Shown here: positions 8,165 to 17,446 of the stretch, piece after piece
Position numbering within the stretch: the stretch's first letter is position 1
Layout of the letters: every line of letters begins with the position of its first letter
From: a bacterium
GTDB taxonomy: Bacteria; Bdellovibrionota_B; Oligoflexia; Silvanigrellales; Silvanigrellaceae
Length of the DNA stretch: 32,639 nucleotides
Direction of reading: 5' to 3'
Assembly: GCA_009918675.1 (NCBI GenBank)
Contig: RGDM01000035.1
Location: 1-32,639 of the forward strand
Made by a program: the position numbers and the translations under genes
The notes under the pieces: model-generated
Database searches by the model: none
What the model was told of the DNA's origin: nothing
What the model saw: only the letters and a program-made list of their open reading frames with translations

Positions 8165-9103
8165 ATGACTCATCCGACCTGTTATGAGCTTCGCATCCAC
8201 GTTGAAGACAAAAATAAAGATGCACTCATTGATATCCTGCATGAGTTTGACGAGCATAATTTTGTCGAAGGTGCTCTCGATTGCGATGTTGAATTTGAAT
8301 ATGACTATGAGCATTTAACCCGCGATTACTATGGCGAGCTCGTGCGTCAAGTGCCGGTTATTCTCTACAGTGAAGACCTCGCTCACCTCGAAAGTCTGCG
8401 CCAAAATCTGCTTGTCGAAGCCAAACAAAGACAGCTTGAGCTCACCACTGAAAACTTCATTTTACAACCGATTGCCGATCAAAACTGGCGCGAATCCTGG
8501 AAGGCGTCGTTTAAGCCCATTGATGTTGGCGGAGTCTTTGCAATTCTGCCTCCGTGGGAAAATCCAGACGCATTCGCTCAGCCAAACAAAATCATTATCG
8601 ATCCTGGAATGGCATTTGGCACCGGGCAACATGAAACGACACGGCTTTGCCTCGAGCTGCTGCTTGAATTCAAGGGAGTTCCAACCAGTGTTTTTGATGT
8701 CGGCACAGGTTCAGGAATACTCGCAATCGCAGCCGCACAGCTTGGAAGTATAAATATTTTAGGCTGCGACATTGACGAAAGCAGTGTGCACATTGCCCAG
8801 GTCAATGCCCGCGACAACAACATTCACAACGCTCGCTTTGTCAGCACAGATATTGCTGACATTCGAGAAAAAGATTTTGATCTTGTCTTCGCAAATATCC
8901 AACTTCGTCCGCTAACAAAAATTTTTGGCGACATCGTTGGACACACCCGCCCAGGCGGAACCATCATAGTCTCTGGAATCCTCAATACTGAGATCGACGA
9001 CTTTTGCGCATTGGTCGTAAACCATGGCTCAGTTGTGAAGAAAGTCGTGACATTGGGGCATTGGTCGGGGATTGTTTGTGAAAGGCCACTCGAAGAAAAA
9101 TAA
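8165..9103 (+). CDS. prmA: Ribosomal protein L11 methyltransferase
   Basis: A 312-aa SAM-dependent methyltransferase that trimethylates ribosomal protein L11. The N-terminal ~100 residues form the small acidic substrate-recognition domain typical of PrmA. A PrmA signature FGTGQHETT (151-159; many homologues have FGTGTHPTT) precedes SAM motif I (FDVGTGSGI, about 177-185). An acidic motif II follows (CDIDESSV), then FANIQLRPL in place of the usual N-[IV]-L-A-x-P-L. GAGG lies 8 nt before the ATG. The gene is 14 nt behind the TPR gene and its end overlaps the next gene. The family call is firm; the L11 target is taken from the family. The altered NIQLRPL motif is a small caution. Confidence 0.88.
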   Translation: MTHPTCYELRIHVEDKNKDALIDILHEFDEHNFVEGALDCDVEFEYDYEHLTRDYYGELVRQVPVILYSEDLAHLESLRQNLLVEAKQRQLELTTENFILQPIADQNWRESWKASFKPIDVGGVFAILPPWENPDAFAQPNKIIIDPGMAFGTGQHETTRLCLELLLEFKGVPTSVFDVGTGSGILAIAAAQLGSINILGCDIDESSVHIAQVNARDNNIHNARFVSTDIADIREKDFDLVFANIQLRPLTKIFGDIVGHTRPGGTIIVSGILNTEIDDFCALVVNHGSVVKKVVTLGHWSGIVCERPLEEK

Positions 9104-10307
9104 CGCATTTGAAGTGGTGGTGATAGGAGCTGGGCCGTTGGGTTGGGCCTGCTCCCATTTTCTGACAAAAAAATCGATCCGCACCTGCCTCATTGATTCC
9201 GAAACAGCGCACGCAGCTCCCGAATGGATGCACAGAGGTCTGGGAGTTTTTTGGCCCAGCCTGAATGATCCGCCCACACGCGCCGTGGTTGCGCACGGCC
9301 CAGACATGGCAAATTTTCTGCAAGATTTCTGTCTGCGAGGTCGCTCAAGAGCGCCTGATTTGTTGGGCACAAGCAGCGTCAGAGAAGCTCGCACTTTAAG
9401 AATTGCCTTAGAACCACACGAGTTAGTTGAATTGCAAAAAGCGGCAAAAAATCATCTTGGACTTGCTGAAAGTGAAGAAAATAATCAACAGATCTTCACC
9501 GAAAAAGCAAATGCATGGGTGCTGACTTCTGAAGGAAAATCGTTCCTGAAATCAAATCAAAGTTCTTACCTAACCACTGTGCAGGGGACGGTGACAACAC
9601 TCGAAGATTCAATCGATGGATGTCGAATTTTATGCGCTGATGGCAGCTCTTTCACAAGTGAAATGGTGATAGTTGCGACTGGCCATAGAATTCCTCAGCT
9701 TGAACCTTGGTTAACTCAGATGCTCATTCCAATGAGCGATATTCTGAGCATCTGGTCTACCAACTTGCCTGCAAGCAATGACAAACAACCACTTGCACTG
9801 CGCACCTCAAGTGGACACGTGGCATGTGTTTTTATTCCAGAAAAAAATTCAACAGGCGCATGCAGCTGGGTGTTGAAAATGACGGGTCCACGCTTCTTAC
9901 TTCCGCAGGCTGGTGCGGGAGTTGACCTGAGTCAGAACATTCCTGATGAGCTGCTCAAAATTCAGATCGAAACCTGGCTCAAAAAAAATCTTATTCCCAA
10001 AGTCGCCCCCTTCATTTCCGAAAAAGATTTTGCAGCTGACAAAAAAATCGAAATAAAACTGAAACACATCGGTTTTGGTGTGGATTGTCTGCCCTGCGAC
10101 GAATTGCCGATGTTAGGCGAACTTGGCAGACAAGGGCGAGTTCTTTCCGCAACGGGTTGGCTTGGCTGCGGTTGGTCGGCAGGATTCGAAGCCGCGGCTA
10201 TTTTGAGCGAGATTATTCATTCAGGGCAATCGTCAGGGTTGAAGCCACTGCTTCGTCCGCAGAGATGGCGCAGTGGGATGAATGATGGCGTCACCGGCAT
10301 GACTTGA
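9078..10307 (+). CDS. FAD-dependent oxidoreductase (DAO/glycine-oxidase-like)
   Basis: About 409 aa. The N-terminal dinucleotide-binding fold has VVVIGAGPLGWA followed by an acidic strand end (LIDSE), as in FAD enzymes of the D-amino-acid-oxidase/glycine-oxidase superfamily. MVIVATGH is the second typical ATG-type motif, and the C-terminal TGWLGCGWSAGFEAA resembles the closing FAD-contact segment. The substrate is unknown. Start choice: GTG at 9078 lies 7 nt after GGGG; an in-frame TTG at 9072 is possible. Either way it overlaps the end of prmA, implying coupling. The last ~7 codons run antisense through the 3' end of a tRNA-Arg gene. No signal peptide is seen, so it is probably cytoplasmic. 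Confidence 0.8.
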   Translation: MKGHSKKNNAFEVVVIGAGPLGWACSHFLTKKSIRTCLIDSETAHAAPEWMHRGLGVFWPSLNDPPTRAVVAHGPDMANFLQDFCLRGRSRAPDLLGTSSVREARTLRIALEPHELVELQKAAKNHLGLAESEENNQQIFTEKANAWVLTSEGKSFLKSNQSSYLTTVQGTVTTLEDSIDGCRILCADGSSFTSEMVIVATGHRIPQLEPWLTQMLIPMSDILSIWSTNLPASNDKQPLALRTSSGHVACVFIPEKNSTGACSWVLKMTGPRFLLPQAGAGVDLSQNIPDELLKIQIETWLKKNLIPKVAPFISEKDFAADKKIEIKLKHIGFGVDCLPCDELPMLGELGRQGRVLSATGWLGCGWSAGFEAAAILSEIIHSGQSSGLKPLLRPQRWRSGMNDGVTGMT

Positions 10308-10362
10308 ACATGCGACCTGTTGTTTAGGAAACAACTGCTCTATCCAGCTGAGCTACGGCGAC
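10286..10362 (-). tRNA. tRNA-Arg (anticodon CCU), CCA encoded
   Basis: All arms were folded by eye on the minus strand. The 7-bp acceptor stem GTCGCCG/CGGTGAC has one G-U pair. The D arm is GCTCAGCTGGATAGAGC. The anticodon stem is GTTGT/ACAAC with loop TTCCTAA (anticodon CCT). The T arm is GCATG/CATGC with loop TTCAAGT. Discriminator G is followed by an encoded CCA. The anticodon reads AGG, an arginine codon. The 3' end overlaps the convergent oxidoreductase coding region by 22 bp. Confidence 0.96.
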
Positions 10363-10377
10363 AACCCCGGACACTGG

Positions 10378-10405
10378 TTTATCCTGAAAATTGTCGCCCG
10401 TGCAA
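10378..10405 (-). promoter_or_regulatory. Candidate promoter of tRNA-Arg
   Basis: On the minus strand TTGCAC, a 16-nt spacer and GATAAA lie just upstream of the tRNA, predicting a start about 8 nt before the mature 5' end. The hexamers are moderate matches. The position in the only gap between the SprT-like gene and the tRNA supports it. Confidence 0.4.
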
Positions 10406-10419
10406 TCCCACGTTTGGAC

Positions 10420-11586
10420 TTATGAACTGCGTCCGGGGCCAAGCAACGTGCCCGACGAGCCGCCCTTGCTGGAAATTCCGCGGTGAATCACCAGACGTTC
10501 GCCCTGCAACTTACCGCGATCAAAATGCTCGCCCAGAACCCGGCCTCCCGAACTCACCGAGGTCAAGCGCGGGAACCTTGAATGAACAAACTTCTTGAGG
10601 TCTGGGTCGTTGAACTTCACAAGTGAAGTTTCGGCAGTGGAGGAAGTGTCTTGGTTAGTCGTGTTGCGAGGCACTTGGCTTGCGCCTTTGATACGTGTTT
10701 TTTCAAGGGAATCGAGTTTGCGTTTAAATCCAGCAATGACTCCCGTCTGAAACGACATCTTGGGAGCTGAGCCTTTTAGGGCGTGGGTGCTTCGATAGCT
10801 GGTCCACAGCGATTCAGATTGTTGTCTTAAAAAGCCGTAGACATATTCGGCCATCAGAACATTTTGTTCAGTGCCCAAGACCTCCATGGTTTTATGGACT
10901 GAATTTTCTTGAGCATCATATAGATCAGAGAACACAATGTCGACAAAATAATACCCAGTGAGAATACCGGCGATCATCCGTTGCAGGCGATCAACTTTTT
11001 GTTTGCGGTGATTAACAATTAAAGAAACGTAGCGATTCTTGCGCTTCTGCAGAACTCTTTCAAGATTGTATTTATGAATAAGTTCTTGCACACGCGCCAT
11101 AGCTAAAAAAGCTTCATTTTCATTTGTTGACTCAGCCATCGCCAGAAGCTTTTCAACTTTACGCAAAATGACAGCGTCTTCCTCTGGAACCTGCACACCG
11201 TCTTGCCAGGTACGCAAAGGCTCACCAAGATCAAGACCTGAACCACGATACTCTTCTTCAAGGCCAAGCAGTTCGCAAGCTTTCTGAAATTCAGCGCCGT
11301 GGCTCGCATCTCCCTGCAACACTTCACTGACAAACATATGTGCAAGCTCGTGTTTAAGAACTCCCAAAACGTGTTGCCAACTGTGCGACTGAATGAGCAG
11401 ACGACTGATGCTGATGGTGCGCGTGAGCGGGTCCCATTGACCCCACTGGCTCTTCATCTCGCGAACTTCGATAAGAGGCTTGCGCAGCTTAATGCGGTGC
11501 TGAAAACAGATGGAATCAAATTCCACGTAAAGCTGCTTGAGCCATGCCTCTTCTAGAAAGGCCAACATTGGCTTTGTTTTCGACAT
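10420..11586 (-). CDS. SprT-like zinc metallopeptidase domain plus DUF2786
   Basis: A 388-aa protein of two recognisable parts. Residues about 20-105 are SprT-like: the WGQWDPLTRTISIS strand pair, zinc-binding HELAH (His79, Glu80, His83) and a third candidate ligand His96. SprT/Spartan-type domains are zinc peptidases that can act on DNA-bound or stalled proteins. Residues about 137-178 match DUF2786 (ILRKVEKLLAMAEST...LIHKYNLE), a domain of unknown function often joined to SprT-like domains. The remaining ~200 residues are uncharacterised with a basic, Ser/Gly-rich end. GAGGAA lies 9 nt before the ATG. No signal peptide is present, so it is probably cytoplasmic. The domain call is strong; substrate and role are not known. 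Confidence 0.82.
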   Translation of the reverse strand: MSKTKPMLAFLEEAWLKQLYVEFDSICFQHRIKLRKPLIEVREMKSQWGQWDPLTRTISISRLLIQSHSWQHVLGVLKHELAHMFVSEVLQGDASHGAEFQKACELLGLEEEYRGSGLDLGEPLRTWQDGVQVPEEDAVILRKVEKLLAMAESTNENEAFLAMARVQELIHKYNLERVLQKRKNRYVSLIVNHRKQKVDRLQRMIAGILTGYYFVDIVFSDLYDAQENSVHKTMEVLGTEQNVLMAEYVYGFLRQQSESLWTSYRSTHALKGSAPKMSFQTGVIAGFKRKLDSLEKTRIKGASQVPRNTTNQDTSSTAETSLVKFNDPDLKKFVHSRFPRLTSVSSGGRVLGEHFDRGKLQGERLVIHRGISSKGGSSGTLLGPGRSS

Positions 11587-11676
11587 CGCTACATTCCTCG
11601 ATTCAAGCCGACTTGAGGAGGAGATTAGCGTGGTGGCTCTATGGCAAGCAAGTCTGTGGAGAAATGAGTCGAAAAA

Positions 11677-13959
11677 TCAGGCCGATTGAGGAATTTGTGT
11701 TGAGCGATTGTCGGCGGATGGTGACCCACCTTGCTCGCCCTGTGGTGATGGCTCCTGGGTCGGGGCCTGACCCTTTGACTTTCTTCGAATCATCACCAAA
11801 GTCATGTCGTCTTTAAGTTCGGGAGCATCAACAAACCCATGTTTGTTGGCTCTCAATTGATTAACGAGCAACAGCTCGGGAGCAGCCGCAGTACCAGAGG
11901 TCACTTTGCGCTTCAGCTGGGCTGCCCAGCTTGAAACCGTGGCACGCAGCGGAACAACCCCATCGGAATACAGAACAACAAGCTCATCGCCGGACAGCAC
12001 TTCTGTTTTTGCGTTCCAAGTTGTTTCACCTAAAACATCGCTTCCCAAACGTTCACCTTGGGTCGTGAAATACCGGAATGTCTTATTGCCCATCACTAGA
12101 ATTCCCGGATGCCCTGCGGAACAGAAAGTAATGTCACTGCCGCTTGGATCAAGGAGAGCAAAAATAGAAGTGCAATTTTCGTTTTCCCTGAGTGCCTGCA
12201 AACCCATGTGAATTGCGTACGGCGCGCGCTTTAATGCAGCTTGTTTCATGTCTGGTGTTTCTGGAAAATTTCCGGCTTGGAGTCCTTCGCACCACAGACC
12301 CCAATGTGAGCAGATGACACTCGTAGCAAGTGAAGAACCCACGCCATGTCCTGTTACATCCGCAACACATACCGCAAGAAGTGTGCGACCATCAGCAAAA
12401 TTCAATTCGCGAATATCAAACCAGTCTCCAGCCAATGCCTCTGCAGGCATGTACATCGCACGCCATTGCCAGGAGGAAGTTGTTGTGCGCAATGCGGGTA
12501 GCATACGCGCCTGAACTTCCCGCCCAACGTTAAGCTCCTGCTCGATGAGCGCTTTTGTTGCCATATCGCGACCAAAAGTCAGCATCTTTTTTGCAGTTGA
12601 GCCAACTTCCAACAGAGCTGCTGTCATCAATGAAGGCATCAACAACATGTGTTTCCAGTCGAGTGGATTTTTTAGATTGGCATCTTCCGAGTGAACGCCA
12701 ATGAGTTCTGAAATATTGACCCACCAGTGAATGGAAAAGGCCGCACATACAAGCGCAAGACGCGTTACAACTAAGGCAACACTCAGACGGCTGTATGTTT
12801 CTGGGTTACTCGCTTTTGTTTCTGCGGTGGGTGGGTTTTTGATCCAATCGTATGCAGCGTAAATGATAACCAAAAATGATGCTGAAATAGCTAAAGAATC
12901 ACCCCACAAATCGCTTGTCGTTGAAAAACTTTTGTCGAGCTGATTTCCAAATGCGAAAAGTGTGCCCATGACCAAAACAAACAACCAACGATGCGCAAGC
13001 TTGATCCGTCGAACATTTAGGCCAACGATTGTTGCTGTGAATAAAACCAAAAATGCAAAGCCGAATCCGCACGTAGCTCGGTACAAATAATCTTCAAAAA
13101 CCGTCAGTGGAATTCCATTGTCGGTCTTGAAGGCAATAAAATCGTGTGCGGCACGCGAGGCACCGTACAGGGCCAAATAAGACATCACCACACTGTGGTC
13201 GAGAATAATGGCGATTGCTGCAAGCACCACAGGCAAACCCAACTGCAACTGGCGAGTGAGATTGGCAGCCTCTTTCTGCATGTATGTTAGCCCAGCGTAG
13301 CGTTCAACCCGATCAGGCCGCACGAGTGCTGCCGGAAAATCAGCTGGGCCAAAGAAACTCACTCCCTTGTAAGGTCTCAACCGAAGCTCAATTCGCTCGA
13401 GCTGCAGAAGATCCTGAGAGAAAAATCCAAATGTCGTATCGGCACCCAATCCAAATTGCGGAATGAAAGTATCGAAGTATTTGATCCAAGTTTCCATGTG
13501 AACATTTCGAGGAAGCAGTAGAGTTGCCCTGGGCCGCTTCTTATTGCTCAACCAGGCTTTATCTTCCGGACTGAGTTCGTAGATGATCTTCACCCAGTTC
13601 GCTTTCTGCGGGGTCGATAATTCGCCTTTTATTTCCGGAATTTCTGTAAAACTGGCCCGGAATGAAGGAATTAAAATATTACGGGACTTGCTGTCTGATA
13701 TACAATTGTCCAACTCTTCTGGTGGAATAGTATCTTGGCAATAATAGTATGTGAGCTTAACGTTCTCGATGGTGCGTGCGTCTTCTGCCTGCTTCAGAGT
13801 CTCACGCGTGGCATTTGCATCTTTTGCTTTGCGTTGCTGATTGAGCTGGTTGGCGAACATTCCCGCACAAGCCAACAGCGCAAAATACAGCACCATTTTG
13901 AAAATATGGTGTTGTATTTTATGGTTCGGCAGAATGCGTTGGAGCAGGCTCGAGGCCAT
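11677..13959 (-). CDS. Membrane-bound SpoIIE/RsbU-type PP2C serine phosphatase
   Basis: A 760-aa protein. A first membrane helix (about 20-36) is followed by a ~200-residue probably periplasmic region with two Cys (74, 86). Several membrane segments follow between about 240 and 455, then a coiled linker (about 465-488, EQELNVGREVQARMLP, typical of RsbU-like phosphatases). The PP2C domain spans about 500-725. Metal-binding motifs are intact: AGDWFD (Asp512), VADVTGHG (Asp534), LYSDGV (Asp666) and KDDMT (717-718). A Pro/Ser-rich tail of ~35 residues ends the protein. Such enzymes dephosphorylate STAS-domain anti-anti-sigma factors in partner-switching signalling, but no STAS or anti-sigma gene is visible here. 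The start is set by AAGGAGG 4 nt before the ATG. It lies downstream of the HU terminator. Confidence 0.9.
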   Translation of the reverse strand: MASSLLQRILPNHKIQHHIFKMVLYFALLACAGMFANQLNQQRKAKDANATRETLKQAEDARTIENVKLTYYYCQDTIPPEELDNCISDSKSRNILIPSFRASFTEIPEIKGELSTPQKANWVKIIYELSPEDKAWLSNKKRPRATLLLPRNVHMETWIKYFDTFIPQFGLGADTTFGFFSQDLLQLERIELRLRPYKGVSFFGPADFPAALVRPDRVERYAGLTYMQKEAANLTRQLQLGLPVVLAAIAIILDHSVVMSYLALYGASRAAHDFIAFKTDNGIPLTVFEDYLYRATCGFGFAFLVLFTATIVGLNVRRIKLAHRWLFVLVMGTLFAFGNQLDKSFSTTSDLWGDSLAISASFLVIIYAAYDWIKNPPTAETKASNPETYSRLSVALVVTRLALVCAAFSIHWWVNISELIGVHSEDANLKNPLDWKHMLLMPSLMTAALLEVGSTAKKMLTFGRDMATKALIEQELNVGREVQARMLPALRTTTSSWQWRAMYMPAEALAGDWFDIRELNFADGRTLLAVCVADVTGHGVGSSLATSVICSHWGLWCEGLQAGNFPETPDMKQAALKRAPYAIHMGLQALRENENCTSIFALLDPSGSDITFCSAGHPGILVMGNKTFRYFTTQGERLGSDVLGETTWNAKTEVLSGDELVVLYSDGVVPLRATVSSWAAQLKRKVTSGTAAAPELLLVNQLRANKHGFVDAPELKDDMTLVMIRRKSKGQAPTQEPSPQGEQGGSPSADNRSTQIPQSA

Positions 13960-14051
13960 ACCACCTCCTTGCGGGAGTGGATCGGCAACTTAGCTGAGCA
14001 CCGCTGGGCAAAGATTTCCCGACTGGTGCCAATCTCCAAAAAGACCTTTTA

Positions 14052-14087
14052 AGCAAAAGAAAAACCGCGCATTTGCGTGCGCGGTTT
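14052..14087 (-). terminator. Rho-independent terminator of the HU gene
   Basis: On the minus strand a 10-bp perfect stem (arms 14062-14071 and 14078-14087, GC-rich) with a 6-nt loop is followed by a T-rich run (TTTTTCTTTT). It lies about 45 nt after the HU stop codon. Confidence 0.9.
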
Positions 14088-14089
14088 AC

Positions 14090-14118
14090 TTAGAGTGATG
14101 TCTTAAGATTCACTCTAA
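14090..14118 (-). repeat. Second hairpin in the HU 3' untranslated region
   Basis: A perfect inverted repeat TTAGAGTG/CACTCTAA (extendable by one A-T pair) encloses a loop containing the palindrome CTTAAG. It lies between the HU stop and the terminator. It has no T tract, so it may be an mRNA-stabilising or processing hairpin. Confidence 0.6.
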
Positions 14119-14130
14119 ACAAGAAGCTAA

Positions 14131-14484
14131 TTACTTCTTCTTCTTTTTAGCTGCTGGAGCCTTCTTCGTAGTGCGAGCGCCCTTCTTAGCGCCAGTCACT
14201 TGCTCTTTGAGAGACTTCGCTGGACGGAATGCAATCTTCTTGGAGGCCGGAATGCGGATTTCTTCGCCTGTTTGAGGGTTGCGTCCCATACGAGCTGCGC
14301 GGTCTTTGACTTGCAGAATACCGACTTTGTCGATGCGGAGCTTGCGGCCATTCACCACTTCGCCTTCAACAGTGGCGAGGAAATCAGCGATGACTTCCTT
14401 GGTCACTTTCTTAGGGAGCTGAGTGAATTTATCAGCAACAGCAGAAATGAGTTGGCTTGTAGAGACAGTTGTGTTCTTTGCCAT
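14131..14484 (-). CDS. HU-family DNA-binding protein with lysine-rich tail
   Basis: A 117-aa nucleoid protein of the HU/IHF family. Residues about 8-95 are the standard fold: the helical dimerisation part, GRKLRIDKVGILQVKDRAAR and the DNA-binding arm with the signature GRNPQTGEEIRIPASKKIAF. The last ~22 residues (AKKGARTTKKAPAAKKKKK) form a Lys/Ala-rich tail, resembling eukaryotic H1-like tails and seen in some bacterial HU proteins. Typical HU is ~90 aa, so the tail is an addition that should increase non-specific DNA binding. AAGGA lies 8 nt before the ATG. A convincing promoter and a strong terminator make it a single-gene unit. No symbol is given because the HU, IHF-alpha and IHF-beta types cannot be separated here by eye. 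Confidence 0.93.
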   Translation of the reverse strand: MAKNTTVSTSQLISAVADKFTQLPKKVTKEVIADFLATVEGEVVNGRKLRIDKVGILQVKDRAARMGRNPQTGEEIRIPASKKIAFRPAKSLKEQVTGAKKGARTTKKAPAAKKKKK

Positions 14485-14583
14485 GGAGCGAATCCTTTCA
14501 TGAAAAGAAACGAGCGATAGAAATCACCGAGGGTCTTTTACAACCCAAGCATTAATCCGGATTTTTACACATGCCTGCGACAA

Positions 14584-14612
14584 AATAAACTAGAGACGTT
14601 TTTCAAAGTCAA
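14584..14612 (-). promoter_or_regulatory. Candidate sigma-70-type promoter of the HU gene
   Basis: The minus strand shows TTGACT (5 of 6), a 17-nt spacer and TTTATT (4 of 6), giving a leader of about 95 nt before the HU start. Confidence 0.5.
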
Positions 14613-14629
14613 GTGCCCCTTGCGAAATT

Positions 14630-16010
<1,381 letters not shown>

Positions 16011-16049
16011 TCCCCTGAACCAAGCGCCCACCTGAATCCGGGAGCACAC

Positions 16050-16322
16050 ATGGAAACACCCCGAAAGGGAGTCGACTTAAGCGACTACAATGTTGTGCTC
16101 TCGGCTTTTGTTGAGTTACGCGGACGTGGCCTTGCAGTTTCAGCACACGATCTCGAAGTGCTGAAAAATTGGGCTGACGATGGGCTTCCGCCGCAATTGC
16201 TTGTCGATGCTCTGGAAACCATCTGTCTGGAATATCAGAGACAAGACCGAAGATTTCGCGGATCTCTCAAAGCACTAGACCGACAGGTCAGGCGTGCGAT
16301 ACGAGAGAAGCAGGAATACTGA
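16050..16322 (+). CDS. Small conserved-looking protein, possible partner of the DnaC-like ATPase
   Basis: A 90-aa soluble, mostly helical protein I cannot assign. It has a short N-terminal part (LSDYNVVLSAF), a central LSEL-type helix-turn (AVSAHDLEVLKNWADDGLPPQ) and a basic C-terminal helix (RRFRGSLKALDRQVRRAI). The pattern 'aspartate-leucine-x3-x-W-x2-x-GLPP' resembles DnaD-type or replication-accessory helical domains, but this is a visual impression only. It has GGGAG 7 nt before the ATG and is 11 nt upstream of the DnaC-like gene, so the pair is almost surely co-expressed. The close pairing suggests a helper in DNA replication or helicase loading (inference). Confidence 0.7.
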   Translation: METPRKGVDLSDYNVVLSAFVELRGRGLAVSAHDLEVLKNWADDGLPPQLLVDALETICLEYQRQDRRFRGSLKALDRQVRRAIREKQEY

Positions 16323-16333
16323 GGTCTGAATCA

Positions 16334-17446
16334 ATGGCAACCAAAAAAAATCAAAGCCTGGAAGCCACATTCGAACAACTCGAAAAATTGGCGCGCGAAC
16401 GCGAAGCCTCTCAACCATCGGGGCCAGGTGCCAACAGAGGTCAGCTCAATAGACAACATTTTGTTGAATCAAACGACGCCAACGGCGAGCAGACTCATGC
16501 GCCAACACATTGTGTCTGTGGTCAGCACCCACTTGGAATCTACTTAAAGATCGACGGCTCGCAATGCGATTTTTCCATCTGCCCCGCATGCGATGCACAG
16601 CCGCGCTGCGAAGAATGCCAGGGCACCGGTCAGCTCCGCCGGTTCAATTTGTTGACCTTAAAAGATGAGATTATACCTGGCGCGTGTTCATGCCGCACAG
16701 GACGCATACGCGCCGATCTGCTGAATCAAATAAACTTACCGCGTAGGTATAGGTCCGTATCCTTTGAAACGATGCAGATGAATCACCTCGCAAACAATAA
16801 CAAGCTTGCACATAAATTGAATGATTGTCGCAAGCGAGTGACGGGTTTTTGCGAGTCTGTTGTGCCGTTTTTAAACCGACAAGAATCCGCTCCCGAGAAA
16901 ATCTTTTTGACTCTTTTTGGTCCGGTTGGAACAGGCAAGACATTACTTGGTAGCTCTGCGCTCAAATGGATCGTTGAAGAAACAGGATGCACCGCTCGAT
17001 TTGTTGATTTTCTGTTTTTGCTCAGCCAGCTGCGTGAAACATACTCACAAAACGCCTCAGAAGAGCGGATTCTCAAGCCGCTGCGGGAAGCCGATGTTTT
17101 GTTGATTGACGAACTTGGCAAAGGCCGCGCAGAAAAGGCGTGGCAGCTTGAGAAACTCGACGACCTTCTCAACAGCCGCTACAACGAAGGTCGAATAACG
17201 ATCCTGACAACCAACTATCTTCCCCCTGATCTCTCGTATGATCCTGTGCGGTCAGGCTTTCGCTCTGCACCTGCAAATGAATCTTTCTGGGAACAATCAC
17301 TTCCCGAAAGAATTGGTGCACGCATGTATGATCGTGTTGTCGAATCCTCGATGTTTGTCGATTTTATTGGACTTCCCAGTTTCCGACGGGCTGTCTCAGA
17401 CAATTTTCTCGAACGGTATAAAGCCGAAGTGCTCAAAGAGTCTTGA
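16334..17446 (+). CDS. DnaC/IstB-like AAA+ ATPase with N-terminal cysteine cluster
   Basis: A 370-aa protein. Residues 60-120 carry nine cysteines, including HCVC, CPAC, CEECQGTGQ (DnaJ-zinc-finger-like) and CSC, probably binding zinc. The AAA+ domain has Walker A GPVGTGKT (196-203), Walker B VLLIDEL (255-261), sensor-1 LTTNY (291-295) and the DnaC-type box LPERIGARMYDRV with a putative arginine finger. DnaC family ATPases load the replicative helicase; IstB relatives serve transposition. There is no transposase nearby, so a chromosomal helicase-loader-like role is preferred (inference). It is about 120 aa longer than DnaC because of the Cys region. GAGGT lies 8 nt before the ATG. It overlaps the convergent coiled-coil gene by 14 bp. 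Confidence 0.85.
   Translation: MATKKNQSLEATFEQLEKLAREREASQPSGPGANRGQLNRQHFVESNDANGEQTHAPTHCVCGQHPLGIYLKIDGSQCDFSICPACDAQPRCEECQGTGQLRRFNLLTLKDEIIPGACSCRTGRIRADLLNQINLPRRYRSVSFETMQMNHLANNNKLAHKLNDCRKRVTGFCESVVPFLNRQESAPEKIFLTLFGPVGTGKTLLGSSALKWIVEETGCTARFVDFLFLLSQLRETYSQNASEERILKPLREADVLLIDELGKGRAEKAWQLEKLDDLLNSRYNEGRITILTTNYLPPDLSYDPVRSGFRSAPANESFWEQSLPERIGARMYDRVVESSMFVDFIGLPSFRRAVSDNFLERYKAEVLKES

Noticed and set aside
16334..17446. IstB helper of an insertion sequence
   Set aside because: There is no istA-like transposase, terminal repeat or target duplication nearby, and the Cys cluster is not typical of IstB.
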